Shown piece after piece: positions 41,505 through 50,746 of a stretch of 64,000 bases of DNA (the stretch's first letter is position 1; each line of letters opens with the position of its first letter). The notes under the pieces were generated by a model. It saw nothing but the letters and a program-made list of their open reading frames with translations. It was not told the origin of the DNA and searched no databases. This DNA comes from Janthinobacterium sp. B9-8. Lineage in GTDB: Bacteria > Pseudomonadota > Gammaproteobacteria > Burkholderiales > Chitinibacteraceae. The position numbers were made by a program, and so were the translations under genes. The stretch covers positions 3,165,740 to 3,229,739 of the forward strand of contig NZ_CP014222.1 of NCBI RefSeq assembly GCF_000969645.2, in the 5' to 3' direction.

Positions 41505-41609
41505 TATTTCCCCAAAAACCTATTACAAAACATTGTGTTAAGAAACACGAAAAAGCTAAACAAATAAACCGTTGTCATTTTTTCGTGTTTCTATAAACAA
41601 GAAAATCGA

Positions 41610-42212
41610 TTATTCAATACGGCAAGCTTGTGAAAAATCTAAACGTGGGTTTCTTGGGTAAAGCTGAGCGGTATCGCCATAGCCTAAATTAATCAGAAAA
41701 TTAGAACGCCACTGGCTGCCCGCAAAGAAAGCCTCATCCACTTTAGACAGATCAAAACCAGACATAGGCCCGCAGTCTAAGCCTAATGCGCGAGCAGCCA
41801 GCATTAAATATGCACCTTGCAGGCTACCGTTTCTTTGTGCCGTACTTGTGATTGCGGCTTCATTACCCGCAAACCAGCTTTTTGCATCGGCTTGTGGAAA
41901 TAATGCGGGCAGTTGTTCATAAAACTCTAGATCATAAGCAACAATAACCGTCACTGGCGCACTCATGGTTTTTTCAATATTGCCTTCACTTAAACTAGGC
42001 AATAATTTAGCCTTTGCCTCTGCTGATTTAACAAAGATAAATCGTGCTGGCGCAGCATTAGCCGAAGTCGGCGCCCATTTTAATAAATCATAAAGCTGAT
42101 GCAATAACTCATCACTCACAGCGCGCTCTTGCCAAGCATTATGCGTACGGGCTTCGGTAAATAATTGTGCGCATGCTTTTGCATCTAAAGGTGTATTTAA
42201 ACTGAGGCTCAT
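41610..42212 (-). CDS. nitroreductase-family malonic-semialdehyde-reductase-like protein (RutE-like)
   Basis: This 200-residue FMN-dependent enzyme has the RutE/HadB signature [21 protein letters not shown] near residues 43-63. The late segment [20 protein letters not shown] is also typical, and PRNPRL lies near the C-terminus. RutE in E. coli reduces malonic semialdehyde from uracil degradation. No other rut genes are present, so the true substrate is uncertain. The stop of pap and the start codon here share bases (TAATG), so the two are cotranscribed and coupled. Confidence 0.85.
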   Translation of the reverse strand: MSLSLNTPLDAKACAQLFTEARTHNAWQERAVSDELLHQLYDLLKWAPTSANAAPARFIFVKSAEAKAKLLPSLSEGNIEKTMSAPVTVIVAYDLEFYEQLPALFPQADAKSWFAGNEAAITSTAQRNGSLQGAYLMLAARALGLDCGPMSGFDLSKVDEAFFAGSQWRSNFLINLGYGDTAQLYPRNPRLDFSQACRIE

Positions 42213-43705
42213 TATTTTTTATCCTTACGTTGTAGACGAGACTCTAAAGCCTCACAGAGTTTTTCTAGAATACTGATTCGGGCCTGATATTTATTATTTG
42301 CACCTATCATATGCCAAGGTGCATGCAGGGTATTGGTGCGATCAATCATATCGCTGGCTGCCACGATATATTCATCCCATTTATCCCGATTACGCCAATC
42401 TTCATCGGTGATTTTAAAGCGTTTAAATTCAATTTTTTCACGCTCTTCAAATCGCCTTAATTGCTCTTCCTTGCTAATTGCCAACCAGAATTTCAGCACA
42501 ATGCTATTAGCGGCATCTAATTCTGCTTCAAAATCATTAATTTCGTTATAAGCACGCATCCAGTCGGCACGAGGCGCATAGCCTTCCACCCGCTCAACCA
42601 GTACACGGCCATACCATGAGCGATCAAAAATAGTCATCCGCCCATGCTGAGGTACATGCCGCCAGAAACGCCAGAGATAAGGCTGGGCGCGTTCTTCCTC
42701 TGTCGGGGCTGCAATAGGAACCACCCGATACTGACGCGCATCAAGCGCAGCCGTAATTCGCCGGATGCTACCGCCCTTGCCTGCGGCGTCCATGCCTTCA
42801 AAAACTAAAGAAACCGAGGTGTTTTTAAATTTGGGATGACGCGTCAGCAGATTCAAACGGCCTTGCAATTCTTCAAGCTTAACTGCGTAATCTGCTTTAC
42901 TTAAATCCCCGTCTAATTCTAATTTATCCAAGAGACGCAAGCCATCGATCGATGGCAGCAAAGGCGCGGCTTCAACACGATTTTGCTTGGGTGTTGCCCG
43001 GGCAAGATGATGCTTGATGGCTTCTTCAATCTGCTTGCCCACGGTGAGCGAGCGGTAATTAGCATCACTGCCTTCAATGACTCGCCACGGTGCATCGGCC
43101 AGATTAGAACGCATCACCATCGCAAGCTGCGCTTGCATAATCTGATCGTAATGCTTTAAAAATTGCTTATCTTGCTCGGTGACCCGCCAGGCAGTGCGCT
43201 CATCCGCTTCCAGTTTTTTAATCCGTTTTTTAAGCTCATCTTTCGGCAAATGCAGCCAGAACTTCAGCAGCAGCACGCCTTCATCGGCCAGCATTTTTTC
43301 AAAGCGGGCAATGCGCTCCACCTCATGCTCAAAGCGATCTGCATAGCCACCTTGCAAGTAATCCCACATCGGCCCCGCATACCAACCACCAAACATCAGA
43401 GCAATTTTGCCTTTGGGTGGCAAGGCTCGCCAATAGCGCCACATGGCAGGTCTGGCCAGCTCTTCATCACTTTTAAGTCCGAAAGCATGGCTCTCAATTA
43501 AGCGAGGATCCAGCCATTCGAGCAATAAATTAGCCGTTTCTGCCTTACCTGCCGTGGGCACACCGCCCAGTAAAATCACAACAGGAAAATGAGCCTGCTC
43601 TTTTAATTGGTATTGCACCGCAAGCAGCGCTTCACGCAATAAAGGCTCCTGCTCTTTATAAGTACTCTTATCAATTTTATGGCCCAACTGCGCTGATTCA
43701 AACAT
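42212..43705 (-). CDS. pap: polyphosphate:AMP phosphotransferase, tandem PPK2
   Basis: This 497-residue protein is made of two PPK2 domains. The first Walker A is [17 protein letters not shown], near residue 55. The second is [20 protein letters not shown], near residue 300, followed by the lid segment [18 protein letters not shown]. The two-domain class II PPK2 phosphorylates AMP to ADP with polyphosphate as donor. The first domain lacks parts of the motif and is probably non-catalytic. The start at 43705 gives [16 protein letters not shown], the usual Pap N-terminus, with AGGAGG six bases upstream. The ATG at 43732 is less likely. Confidence 0.93.
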   Translation of the reverse strand: MFESAQLGHKIDKSTYKEQEPLLREALLAVQYQLKEQAHFPVVILLGGVPTAGKAETANLLLEWLDPRLIESHAFGLKSDEELARPAMWRYWRALPPKGKIALMFGGWYAGPMWDYLQGGYADRFEHEVERIARFEKMLADEGVLLLKFWLHLPKDELKKRIKKLEADERTAWRVTEQDKQFLKHYDQIMQAQLAMVMRSNLADAPWRVIEGSDANYRSLTVGKQIEEAIKHHLARATPKQNRVEAAPLLPSIDGLRLLDKLELDGDLSKADYAVKLEELQGRLNLLTRHPKFKNTSVSLVFEGMDAAGKGGSIRRITAALDARQYRVVPIAAPTEEERAQPYLWRFWRHVPQHGRMTIFDRSWYGRVLVERVEGYAPRADWMRAYNEINDFEAELDAANSIVLKFWLAISKEEQLRRFEEREKIEFKRFKITDEDWRNRDKWDEYIVAASDMIDRTNTLHAPWHMIGANNKYQARISILEKLCEALESRLQRKDKK

Positions 43706-43874
43706 GCCCGCCCTCCTATTGAGTAAGCTCATTATCAGTCAGGAGTATGGAACTACACCAGCGAAAACGTTGGGCTTCGCAAGCTCAAGCACCAACCTAC
43801 ACATTACTTTTCTTTGAATTCAGAAAAGTTATTACGGGCCAAGCTCTTAGCTAAAGATCAGCAAGGGACAGGCG

Positions 43875-43900
43875 AAAAAAAAGGAAGCAAGCTTCCTTTT
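43875..43900 (-). terminator. terminator after erpA
   Basis: On the minus strand AAAAGGAAGC and GCTTCCTTTT form a 10-bp stem and are followed by further T. Confidence 0.85.
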
Positions 43901-43919
43901 GTAGATTCAACGATCAAAC

Positions 43920-44270
43920 TTAAACCGAGAATGAAGAACCACAACCACAAGTGGTCGATGCATTTGGGTTTTTGATGGTGAATTGCGAGCCTTCGAGGCT
44001 TTCAACGTAATCGATCTCGGCGCCAACCAGATATTGGTAGCTCATTGGATCGACCAAGAGCGTTACACCGTTCTTTTCAACGGGCGTATCGTCTTCATTG
44101 GTAATTTCGTCGAAAGTAAAGCCGTACTGGAAGCCAGAACAGCCACCGCCGGTTACAAACACACGTAATTTCAGATCCGGATTGCCTTCTTCGATAATCA
44201 GATCACGGACTTTTTCCGCAGCAGAATCAGTGAAAACAAAGGGGATTGGCATGTCGGTCACAGTGTTCAT
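43920..44270 (-). CDS. erpA: iron-sulfur cluster insertion protein ErpA
   Basis: The 116-residue A-type carrier delivers [4Fe-4S] or [2Fe-2S] clusters. The three cysteines are in place: [13 protein letters not shown] (first) and [11 protein letters not shown] (second and third). The start at 44270 has GGAG seven bases upstream; a TTG twelve bases upstream would add four residues and overlap that ribosome-binding site. A strong-looking promoter lies at 44308-44337. It stands alone, as usual in Neisseriales. Confidence 0.96.
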   Translation of the reverse strand: MNTVTDMPIPFVFTDSAAEKVRDLIIEEGNPDLKLRVFVTGGGCSGFQYGFTFDEITNEDDTPVEKNGVTLLVDPMSYQYLVGAEIDYVESLEGSQFTIKNPNASTTCGCGSSFSV

Positions 44271-44307
44271 GGGACACTCCAAAAATAGTTGACTAAAAGG
44301 ATAAGGT

Positions 44308-44337
44308 ATTATCTACCGTGCAGACTACAGCGGTCAA
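44308..44337 (-). promoter_or_regulatory. probable sigma-70 promoter of erpA
   Basis: The minus strand has TTGACC, an 18-bp spacer and GATAAT, about 38 bp before the erpA start codon. Confidence 0.6.
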
Positions 44338-44422
44338 TCTTAGCTGCTTGTCGGACTTAAACGTCCATCACGAGGGGGAGTCCGGTACATGAACCAATCC
44401 GGCATGCGCGGACAGTCTTAAC

Positions 44423-44833
44423 TCAGACAGGCTGCGAGACAACGGAGGCCGGATCGACTTCTTCCCGCTTGCCATTGCTTAAATGCAGCAGCTTGCCTTG
44501 TATCATCGCCCCAGCGTGCATTTCTAATGTTTTATAACTCAAGTCACCGGTAATGCGCGCCTTGGTTTGCAATTCAACATATTGAGCCACTTCAATCGGC
44601 CCAACAATCTCACCGTTATGAATCAGATGGGAGCATTGTACGCTACCTTCAATACGTGCTTTTTCACTGACGACCAAAGTACCACTTTTAGGATCGCTGG
44701 CAGAAACCCGGCCAATCACCGTGCCATCAATTCTTAAGCCACCAGCAAAGCTAATATCGCCCCTCACTGTCGTGCCCTGACCAATCAGGCTATCTATTTT
44801 GGTCGAACCTTTTTTGCTTTTAAACACGCTCAT
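44423..44833 (-). CDS. bactofilin-family polymer-forming cytoskeletal protein
   Basis: This 136-residue protein has a central right-handed beta-helix of bactofilin type at about residues 12-110 (DSLIGQGTTVRGDISFAGGL, GPIEVAQYVELQTKARITGD). Disordered charged tails follow on both sides. Bactofilins self-assemble into filaments that localise cell-wall enzymes. The start overlaps the upstream DUF6776-like gene by 4 bp. That pairing is typical, so the two may form a membrane-linked scaffold. Confidence 0.92.
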   Translation of the reverse strand: MSVFKSKKGSTKIDSLIGQGTTVRGDISFAGGLRIDGTVIGRVSASDPKSGTLVVSEKARIEGSVQCSHLIHNGEIVGPIEVAQYVELQTKARITGDLSYKTLEMHAGAMIQGKLLHLSNGKREEVDPASVVSQPV

Positions 44834-45543
44834 CCTCCTTTTTTCTGGCAGCTGGCAACCGCTTGTTTGTTATTTTCCATAAAAATACGTGCTTCAAATA
44901 ATTGTGGCTGCACGCTGGCTGGTAAAGTCAGCTCACCCTCCTGGCGCAGATAGTGACTAAACTTCACGAGCAAGGGCTCAATCTGCAAATTCTGACGTTT
45001 ACCCTGCTCCTGATATTGCACACTGGCTTGTAAGCGCCCGACAAACTCAGTACTGCGATCCGTCCCTTGCACCAGCAGCAATCGGTAACGCCACCGCCCA
45101 CCGCCAGTAGATTGCAACTCACAAGCGCTAAAACTTACAGCTCGGCTGCGATCATTACTTTGCAGCAGCAATTCAAAAAAAGACAGTGTTTCTTGCTTCG
45201 CCGCCAGCTCACTTTGTGCAGCACCCAAGGCTTGCACCAAGCCATCACGCTCGCCTTGACCGATTTTAATTTGCTGCTCAAGTATCTGCAGCTTGGCTTG
45301 CCCCGACCCTAGTTGCTCACTTTGGCTAGCTAAGCGCTGCATTTTTTCTGCCGTACTGACTGCATTGCGATCAAAAGCATACTGATAGCCTAAATAAGCA
45401 CCAATCGCCAGCAAGCCAGCCGCCATACAAAGCAGCAATACAATCCGCAGCAACCTGCTTCGCCAGCCAATTACAGGCTGCAGCGAGAGAGGCGCGGCAG
45501 TAAGCCGCGCTCTTTGCAAACGATAAAAGCGTTTGAGTGGCAC
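44830..45543 (-). CDS. DUF6776-like membrane protein with coiled coil
   Basis: The 237-residue protein has one TM segment near residues 31-53 (LLRIVLLLCMAAGLLAIGAY) after a basic N-terminus. A coiled coil follows at about residues 65-120 (QKMQRLASQSEQLGSGQAKL), then a periplasmic beta-rich domain. The family has no known function but sits next to bactofilin genes. It overlaps the bactofilin gene by 4 bp and begins directly after argC, so argC, this gene and bactofilin are probably one transcript. Confidence 0.8.
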   Translation of the reverse strand: MPLKRFYRLQRARLTAAPLSLQPVIGWRSRLLRIVLLLCMAAGLLAIGAYLGYQYAFDRNAVSTAEKMQRLASQSEQLGSGQAKLQILEQQIKIGQGERDGLVQALGAAQSELAAKQETLSFFELLLQSNDRSRAVSFSACELQSTGGGRWRYRLLLVQGTDRSTEFVGRLQASVQYQEQGKRQNLQIEPLLVKFSHYLRQEGELTLPASVQPQLFEARIFMENNKQAVASCQKKGG

Positions 45544-46572
45544 TTAAGGCAGTAAAGGCACGATGTCGAGGCCTGTGCCTTCAGGCAGATCGAAGAGGAT
45601 ATTCATATTTTGCACGGCTTGCCCTGCCGCACCTTTGACCAGATTATCAATGGCCGACAAGATCACAACCGTGTCGCCGCCTTGCGGCCGGTGCACCGCA
45701 ATCCGGCACACATTAGCACCACGCACAGAGCGAGTTTCAGGATGCGAGCCAGCAGGCAGCACATCAACAAATTGCTCGCCGTGATAGCGCTGCTCAAACA
45801 AAGCTTGCAAATCCACATCTTGAGTGATTTTTGCGTAAAGCGTGGCATGAATGCCGCGAATCAGTGGCGTAAGATGCGGCACGAAAGTTAAACCCACATC
45901 GGTCCCGGCAACACGCGCCAAGCCTTGACGAATTTCTGGTAAATGGCGATGCCCTGCCACGCCATACGCCTTAAAATTATCCCCAGCTTCGGCAAATAAA
46001 GCGCCCACTTCGGCCTTGCGGCCAGCACCCGATACGCCAGACTTACAATCGGCGATCAGGCTAGTCGTATCAATAACGCCCGCCTCAATCAGCGGTAAAA
46101 AGCCTAGTTGCACCGCTGTTGGGTAGCAACCGGGATTAGCAATAAGACGCGCGCCTTTAATTGCAGCACGATTAATTTCTGGTAAGCCATATACGGCTTC
46201 TTCTACCAGCTCTGGAGAGGCATGCTGCATGCCATACCATTTAGACCATTCAGCGAGATCTTTAATACGGTAATCCGCAGCCAGATCAATCACTTTAACG
46301 CCTGCATCGAGCAGCTCGCGAGCTTGCTGCATCGCAATGCCATTCGGGGTTGCAAAAAACACCACATCACATTCAGTAAGACGGGCTTCTTCAGGGGTAG
46401 AGAAAGCCAAATCTACCCAGCCACGCAAGCTGGGATACATTTCGGCAACTTTCATGCCTGCTTCTTTTCGCGAAGTCACGGCTTGCAGTTTTACACCAGA
46501 ATGACGCGCCAACAAACGCAATAGCTCTACGCCGGTATAGCCCGTACCGCCAACAATCCCCACCTTGATCAT
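45544..46572 (-). CDS. argC: N-acetyl-gamma-glutamyl-phosphate reductase
   Basis: This 342-residue enzyme catalyses the third step of arginine synthesis, with NADPH. The dinucleotide motif [17 protein letters not shown] is at the N-terminus, the catalytic Cys is in [17 protein letters not shown] (about residue 148), and the substrate region is [15 protein letters not shown]. Length and ends fit. It is immediately upstream of the DUF6776-like gene, so it is probably cotranscribed with the cell-shape genes. argB is 42 kb away. Confidence 0.97.
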   Translation of the reverse strand: MIKVGIVGGTGYTGVELLRLLARHSGVKLQAVTSRKEAGMKVAEMYPSLRGWVDLAFSTPEEARLTECDVVFFATPNGIAMQQARELLDAGVKVIDLAADYRIKDLAEWSKWYGMQHASPELVEEAVYGLPEINRAAIKGARLIANPGCYPTAVQLGFLPLIEAGVIDTTSLIADCKSGVSGAGRKAEVGALFAEAGDNFKAYGVAGHRHLPEIRQGLARVAGTDVGLTFVPHLTPLIRGIHATLYAKITQDVDLQALFEQRYHGEQFVDVLPAGSHPETRSVRGANVCRIAVHRPQGGDTVVILSAIDNLVKGAAGQAVQNMNILFDLPEGTGLDIVPLLP

Positions 46573-46711
46573 GCTGTGTCGTCTCTTTTAGTTAGGTATG
46601 CCGAATCTTAAAACAAAAAGGGCACTACTCGCCCAAACATTTCACGAAAATATAAGGAAACCCAGTTGTTCGATCAAACTTCGTAAGCTATTCACCAAGT
46701 CCAGATAACAC

Positions 46712-46735
46712 AAAAGCCACCCGAGGGTGGCTTTT
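46712..46735 (-). terminator. terminator of the rplM-rpsI operon
   Basis: AAAAGCCACCC and GGGTGGCTTTT form an 11-bp stem with a 2-base loop, with T-rich sequence on the exit side. It lies just after rpsI. Confidence 0.88.
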
Positions 46736-46756
46736 GTAGAAAGCAGTACCAGCGAA

Positions 46757-47149
46757 TTAACGCTTGGAGAACTGTTTGCGACGACGAGCGCCGTGTAGAC
46801 CCACTTTCTTACGTTCAACTTCACGAGCATCGCGAGTAACAAGACCTGCTGCTTTGAGGCTGCCTTTAAGAGCTGCATCAAATTCAATCAGGGCACGAGT
46901 TACACCGTGACGGATCGCACCGGCTTGGCCGGTTTCACCACCACCAACGACATTAACCATAATGTCGAAGGATTCGAGGTTTGCGGTCAGTTCTAGAGGC
47001 TGGCGAACGACCATGCGACTAGTTTCGCGAGGAAAGTAAGAATCAACCGGCTTGCCGTTGACTATGATATTGCCGCTACCCTTGGCAACGAACACACGAG
47101 CAACTGCGCTCTTGCGACGGCCGGTACCGTAATAGTATTTACCTACCAT
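46757..47149 (-). CDS. rpsI: 30S ribosomal protein S9
   Basis: The 130-residue protein starts [15 protein letters not shown] and ends with the conserved basic tail [14 protein letters not shown], which contacts P-site tRNA. Ribosomal context is clear: rplM is upstream with a 34-bp gap. Length is typical. Confidence 0.98.
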   Translation of the reverse strand: MVGKYYYGTGRRKSAVARVFVAKGSGNIIVNGKPVDSYFPRETSRMVVRQPLELTANLESFDIMVNVVGGGETGQAGAIRHGVTRALIEFDAALKGSLKAAGLVTRDAREVERKKVGLHGARRRKQFSKR

Positions 47150-47183
47150 GATACAAATTCCTTAGTAGAAAACGCGTTAACGC

Positions 47184-47612
47184 TTAGATAGAAAAAGCTT
47201 TAGGTTGTTGCGCGGTGTGCGGATGTTCGCTACCTGCATAAACCTTCATCTTTTTGATCATAGCGTAGCCGAGAGGACCCTTTGGAAGCATGCCCTTAAC
47301 AGCCATTTCTAGCACGCGACCCGGGAATTTTTCTTGCATCTCGGAAAAGGTGCGCTGGTAAATACCACCTGGGTGACCAGTGTGGCGGTAGTAAATTTTA
47401 TCTGTTGCTTTGTTGCCGGTTACGCGGATCTTGTCTGCGTTCACCACCACGATGTGGTCACCACAGTCTACGTGAGGGGTGTACTCGGCTTTGTGCTTGC
47501 CACGCAGACGTTTAGCGACTTCAGCCGCGAGACGACCGAGAACCATATCGGTAGCATCAACAACGAACCACTCGCGCTTAACTTCGTGCGGTTTGGCAGA
47601 AAAGGTTTTCAT
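47184..47612 (-). CDS. rplM: 50S ribosomal protein L13
   Basis: This 142-residue L13 has the segment [20 protein letters not shown] at the N-terminus and [20 protein letters not shown] in the middle. It starts the rplM-rpsI operon. A strong promoter is seen at 47651-47680, and an orphan terminator lies about 105 bp upstream of the start codon, which may be an attenuator or the end of a small RNA. Confidence 0.98.
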   Translation of the reverse strand: MKTFSAKPHEVKREWFVVDATDMVLGRLAAEVAKRLRGKHKAEYTPHVDCGDHIVVVNADKIRVTGNKATDKIYYRHTGHPGGIYQRTFSEMQEKFPGRVLEMAVKGMLPKGPLGYAMIKKMKVYAGSEHPHTAQQPKAFSI

Positions 47613-47650
47613 GACTGCTCTTCCACGTTACGATTTTGAGAAAGTCGCGG

Positions 47651-47680
47651 ATTATATCTGTACCCGCAATTACTTGTCAA
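47651..47680 (-). promoter_or_regulatory. strong sigma-70 promoter of rplM-rpsI
   Basis: TTGACA, an 18-bp spacer and TATAAT on the minus strand: both hexamers are perfect. About 40 bp before the rplM start codon. Confidence 0.85.
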
Positions 47681-47717
47681 ATCTAGTGACTACCCATTTC
47701 GAAAATAGGCCTAGTCT

Positions 47718-47746
47718 AAAAAAAACGCAACCCATCTGGATTGCGT
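47718..47746 (-). terminator. orphan terminator upstream of rplM
   Basis: ACGCAA and TTGCGT pair, with additional CCA/TGG pairs, and a run of eight T follows on the minus strand. No protein gene lies before it on that strand. Confidence 0.85.
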
Positions 47747-47807
47747 GAAATCCCACCAAAAAGGAGGATGGAGGAGACAACAACAAAGTAAAAAACACTC
47801 TGATGTT
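47719..47807 (-). ncRNA. candidate small RNA with anti-Shine-Dalgarno segment
   Basis: A promoter (TTGTCA, 17 bp, GATAAT at 47814-47842) and an intrinsic terminator bracket about 89 nt with no open frame of note. The predicted transcript has a single-stranded-looking CTCCTCCATCCTCCTT segment (47777-47761), complementary to AGGAGG ribosome-binding sites, then the terminator hairpin and U8. This is the architecture of Hfq-type regulatory RNAs. It could instead be a leader of rplM. Confidence 0.5.
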
Positions 47808-47813
47808 AGGGCC

Positions 47814-47842
47814 ATTATCGCGTGAGACATAAACCATGACAA
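47814..47842 (-). promoter_or_regulatory. candidate promoter of the small RNA
   Basis: TTGTCA and GATAAT are separated by 17 bp on the minus strand. Each hexamer differs from consensus at one position. Confidence 0.6.
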
Positions 47843-47940
47843 GACATTTTTTGCAACGCAAAATACGGGCCTCAAGAATAAGCATGCTGCATAGGCCGTA
47901 AATCATGCGTTAAAATGCCCAACACACAGGGAGAACATCG

Positions 47941-48360
47941 ATGAAAGTACGCGTTAAATGGGTAGAAGAAGTGAGCTTTTTAGCTCAATCTGAATCAGGC
48001 CATGCAGTGCTCATGGACGGCCCGCCCGAAGGCGGTGGCCGCAATTTAGGCCCCAGGCCTATGGAAATGGTGCTGATGGGCACGGCGGGCTGCTCCGCCT
48101 ACGATGTCATCCATATTCTAAAGAAAGGCCGTGCTGACGTAAGAGATTGCGTGGTTGATGTAGATGCAGAACGCGCTGATACCGAGCCTAAAGTTTTTAC
48201 CAAGATTCACCTGCATTACACCGTAACCGGTACAGATTTAAAGCCTGAACAAGTAGAAAGAGCCATCCAATTATCTGCAGAAAAATACTGTTCTGCATCA
48301 ATCATGCTGGCAAAAAGCGCCATGATTACGCATGATTTTGTGGTGATTGAAGCCCAATAA
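47941..48360 (+). CDS. OsmC-family protein
   Basis: This 139-residue protein of the OsmC/Ohr superfamily has the first conserved Cys in AGCSAYDVIHILKKGR (about residue 58) and the second in SAEKYCSASIMLAKSA (about residue 119). Such paired cysteines reduce organic hydroperoxides. The variant YhfA/DUF-type OsmC may have other roles. A ribosome-binding site GGGAG lies six to nine bases before the ATG. It is followed at once by a bidirectional terminator. Confidence 0.9.
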   Translation: MKVRVKWVEEVSFLAQSESGHAVLMDGPPEGGGRNLGPRPMEMVLMGTAGCSAYDVIHILKKGRADVRDCVVDVDAERADTEPKVFTKIHLHYTVTGTDLKPEQVERAIQLSAEKYCSASIMLAKSAMITHDFVVIEAQ

Positions 48361-48387
48361 AAAAACGCGCCCACGGCGCGTTTTTTT
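48361..48387. terminator. bidirectional terminator between osmC-like and FNT genes
   Basis: AAAAACGCGCC and GGCGCGTTTTTTT, perfectly complementary apart from the small loop. It serves both converging genes. Confidence 0.92.
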
Positions 48388-48408
48388 GTAACAAATAATT
48401 TGAAAAGC

Positions 48409-49227
48409 TTAGATTTTTTTTGCAGCAGGCAAGGATTTTTGTGGTTGGGTATAAAGCCAAACATAAGGCAGCCCCACAAAAATTGCGCCCCCAACTAAAT
48501 TACCCAAAGTAACCGGCACTAAGTTAGCAACAAAGAAGTGGCTCCATGTCACATCAAAACCAGCCAGCATAGCAGCAGGGATAAAAAACATATTGGCAAT
48601 GCTGTGCTCCATACCCAACGCCACAAAGCCCATCACAGGCAGCCAGATCCCCACCATTCTGCCCAAGGTATCTTTAGCAGAATAACCTTGCCATGTCGCG
48701 ATACAGACCAAAATATTAGCCAGCACCCCACGCATAAAACTTACCATAAAGGGGTTCTCTAACTTGTGTTGCGCCATGCTCAACAGGTATTGAGTCCAAG
48801 GTTGATCCGGGGTGAATAAATCGGTTGCACTGGTATAAGCCCAAGCGGCAAAACACGCGCCAATAAAATTACCTAAATATGAAACGCTCCAGACTCTCAC
48901 CATCGTGCGTGGACTGACGTTTTTGCGCCATAAAGCCACCACTTGAGTCGCACAATTGGAGGTAAATAAATCTGCCCCGGTCAAAACAACCGCAATAAAA
49001 CCCAAGGGAAAAACCATCCCGAAGAGCAATTTCACTATGCCGGGGTTACTTGCCTGCAAGCCCGGTGAGCCTCCAGCAACCACTAGCGCCAATAAGCCAC
49101 CGAGCCCAATATATACCCCACCCATAATCGCCATAACCAGCAGACGGCCAAAGGGAAGTGCGGCTTTTTCTGACGCGGCGTGATCAACATAATCAACCAC
49201 CTGCGCAGGTGAATTCATTTCAGACAT
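48409..49227 (-). CDS. formate/nitrite transporter family channel
   Basis: The 272-residue pentameric FNT channel has six TM segments. Family signatures are LFGMVFPLGFIAVVLTGADL (the P1/omega loop, TGADLFTSN) and GVLANILVCIATWQGYSAKD in TM5 region (NxxVC). It moves formate, nitrite or hydrosulfide. The pore His, expected in TM5, is not obvious and should be checked by alignment. No pfl or nir genes are near, so the substrate cannot be set. Confidence 0.9.
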   Translation of the reverse strand: MSEMNSPAQVVDYVDHAASEKAALPFGRLLVMAIMGGVYIGLGGLLALVVAGGSPGLQASNPGIVKLLFGMVFPLGFIAVVLTGADLFTSNCATQVVALWRKNVSPRTMVRVWSVSYLGNFIGACFAAWAYTSATDLFTPDQPWTQYLLSMAQHKLENPFMVSFMRGVLANILVCIATWQGYSAKDTLGRMVGIWLPVMGFVALGMEHSIANMFFIPAAMLAGFDVTWSHFFVANLVPVTLGNLVGGAIFVGLPYVWLYTQPQKSLPAAKKI

Positions 49228-49347
49228 ATAAGGCCCCAGAGAACGTAAATCGTTAATCAGCGTTATATCTGTAAGCCTTAGTGCAAATCTGTAAACTATT
49301 TACCCGTCATACGCCCTGTTTTAACTTGCTCTGATTTAGCGCAAGTT

Positions 49348-49983
49348 TTAGAGACGATAAGAAAGTGAAGTCATCACAATTGAGCTGAGTTTCATCGCTT
49401 TTGCCACAGGAAATGGCAGAGAAGCCGCACCCAGCTCCTCGGCCTTTTCTGCATGCTGAGTTTCATCAATATGCATTTGAGCCACAATCGCTCGGCTCTT
49501 GGCATCTTGCTCTGGCAGCTGGCTAAGATGAGATTGCAAATGAGCCGCAACCTGACGCTCAGTTTCCGCCAAAAAGCCCAAATTCCATTTGTCCCCAATC
49601 ACGCCTGCCGTTACTCCGATTGCTAAAGAGCCCGCATACCACAGCGGATTAAGCAGACTTTTATGGCTGCCTAAATCGGCAATACGCGCTTCGGTCCAGG
49701 CTAAATGCTCGACTTCCTCGTGCGCCGCCTCACGCAAAGCATCACGAGTCGCAGGATCACGCGCCGTTAAGGCCTGCCCCTGATAAAGCGCTTGTGCGCA
49801 CACTTCACCGCAATGATTTACCCGCATCAAGCCTGCTGCATGCTGCTTTTCTGCTGCACTCATTTCGATCTCTGCAATGGCCTCATCAGGGTGAGGACGT
49901 ACGCTCTGTGCGGAAGCCGCGAGAGTGCGTAATACGGTATCAAACTCAGAAATAAACTGATCTAAAGAAGGGAGTTTCAGCAT
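49348..49983 (-). CDS. coq7: demethoxyubiquinone hydroxylase Coq7
   Basis: The 211-residue di-iron enzyme hydroxylates 2-octaprenyl-3-methyl-6-methoxy-1,4-benzoquinol in ubiquinone synthesis. Iron-ligand motifs are NHCGEVCAQALYQGQ (Glu), EAAHEEVEHLAW (ExxH) and MHIDETQHAEKA (ExxH). The four-helix ferritin-like layout fits. It is alone, with a divergent ppiA-like gene upstream. Confidence 0.95.
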   Translation of the reverse strand: MLKLPSLDQFISEFDTVLRTLAASAQSVRPHPDEAIAEIEMSAAEKQHAAGLMRVNHCGEVCAQALYQGQALTARDPATRDALREAAHEEVEHLAWTEARIADLGSHKSLLNPLWYAGSLAIGVTAGVIGDKWNLGFLAETERQVAAHLQSHLSQLPEQDAKSRAIVAQMHIDETQHAEKAEELGAASLPFPVAKAMKLSSIVMTSLSYRL

Positions 49984-50157
49984 GAGGGTATCGATCCATA
50001 GAATGCCACGATTTTACCCCATAAATAGGCATAAACCACGACAATTACCGAGCAAACCAAAGGGTAATACTGGATTTGAGCGAGGTAACGAGCGCTAACG
50101 ACGCGTGCTATAATTGCGCGAAATTTCGCCTTTTAATCACTCCCTTGGAAAAACACG

Positions 50158-50727
50158 ATGAAACGTCTTGTTGTTGCAGCAAGCCTTGTTCTAGCCAGCG
50201 TAAGCGCTTTTGCCGCCAATCCGCAGGTTGAATTGATCACATCTAAAGGCAAAGTGGTGATCGAGCTTTATCCAGAAAAAGCCCCACTGACTGTGGCAAA
50301 TTTCTTGCAATATGTTAAAGACAAGCAATACGACGGTACTATTTTTCACCGCGTGATTCGTGATTTTATGATTCAAGGTGGTGGCATGGACGAGAAAATG
50401 GCCGAAAAACCAACTCGCCCGCCGGTTAAAAATGAAGCAAAAATCGCCTTTGAAAAAGGCTTGAAAAACGATCGTGGTACCATCGCCATGGCAAGAACAG
50501 CCGATCCTGATTCGGCCACTGCACAGTTTTTTATTAATTCAAAAAATAACGACTTTCTAAACTACCCAAGCCGTGATGGCTTTGGTTACACCGTATTTGG
50601 CAAAGTGATTTCTGGCCTGCCAGTAGTCGATCAAATCAGTGTTAGCCCTACTGCAGCTGGCGACGTACCAGTAAATACCATTACCATTCAATCAGCCCGC
50701 GAGCTTGGCAAAAAGTCAGGCAAATAA
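50158..50727 (+). CDS. periplasmic cyclophilin-type peptidyl-prolyl isomerase (PpiA-like)
   Basis: This 189-residue protein has a signal peptide ([20 protein letters not shown]) and a cyclophilin domain with [33 protein letters not shown] and [14 protein letters not shown]. It catalyses cis-trans isomerisation of proline bonds in exported proteins. A TATAAT sequence lies at 50109-50114. The cytoplasmic paralogue begins 19 bp after its stop, in the same operon. Confidence 0.93.
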   Translation: MKRLVVAASLVLASVSAFAANPQVELITSKGKVVIELYPEKAPLTVANFLQYVKDKQYDGTIFHRVIRDFMIQGGGMDEKMAEKPTRPPVKNEAKIAFEKGLKNDRGTIAMARTADPDSATAQFFINSKNNDFLNYPSRDGFGYTVFGKVISGLPVVDQISVSPTAAGDVPVNTITIQSARELGKKSGK

Positions 50728-50746
50728 CACTTTAAAAGGAAGCATC

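Larger units (their letters stand above)
47613..47940. other. 328-bp rplM-osmC intergenic region
   Basis: The region holds, reading on the minus strand: a promoter (47814-47842), a C/U-rich segment (47761-47778), a terminator (47718-47746) and then the rplM promoter (47651-47680). The plus strand must carry the osmC promoter. Confidence 0.75.

Noticed and set aside
44340..44420. G/C-rich stretch between bactofilin and erpA as a riboswitch
   Set aside because: Some GTCCG/CGGAC-type pairing is visible but no known riboswitch core, and it lies upstream of the mapped-looking erpA promoter.
47670..47906. Minus-strand 78-codon frame over the candidate small RNA
   Set aside because: It runs through a terminator and two promoters and has no ribosome-binding site. 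The product is unlike any protein.
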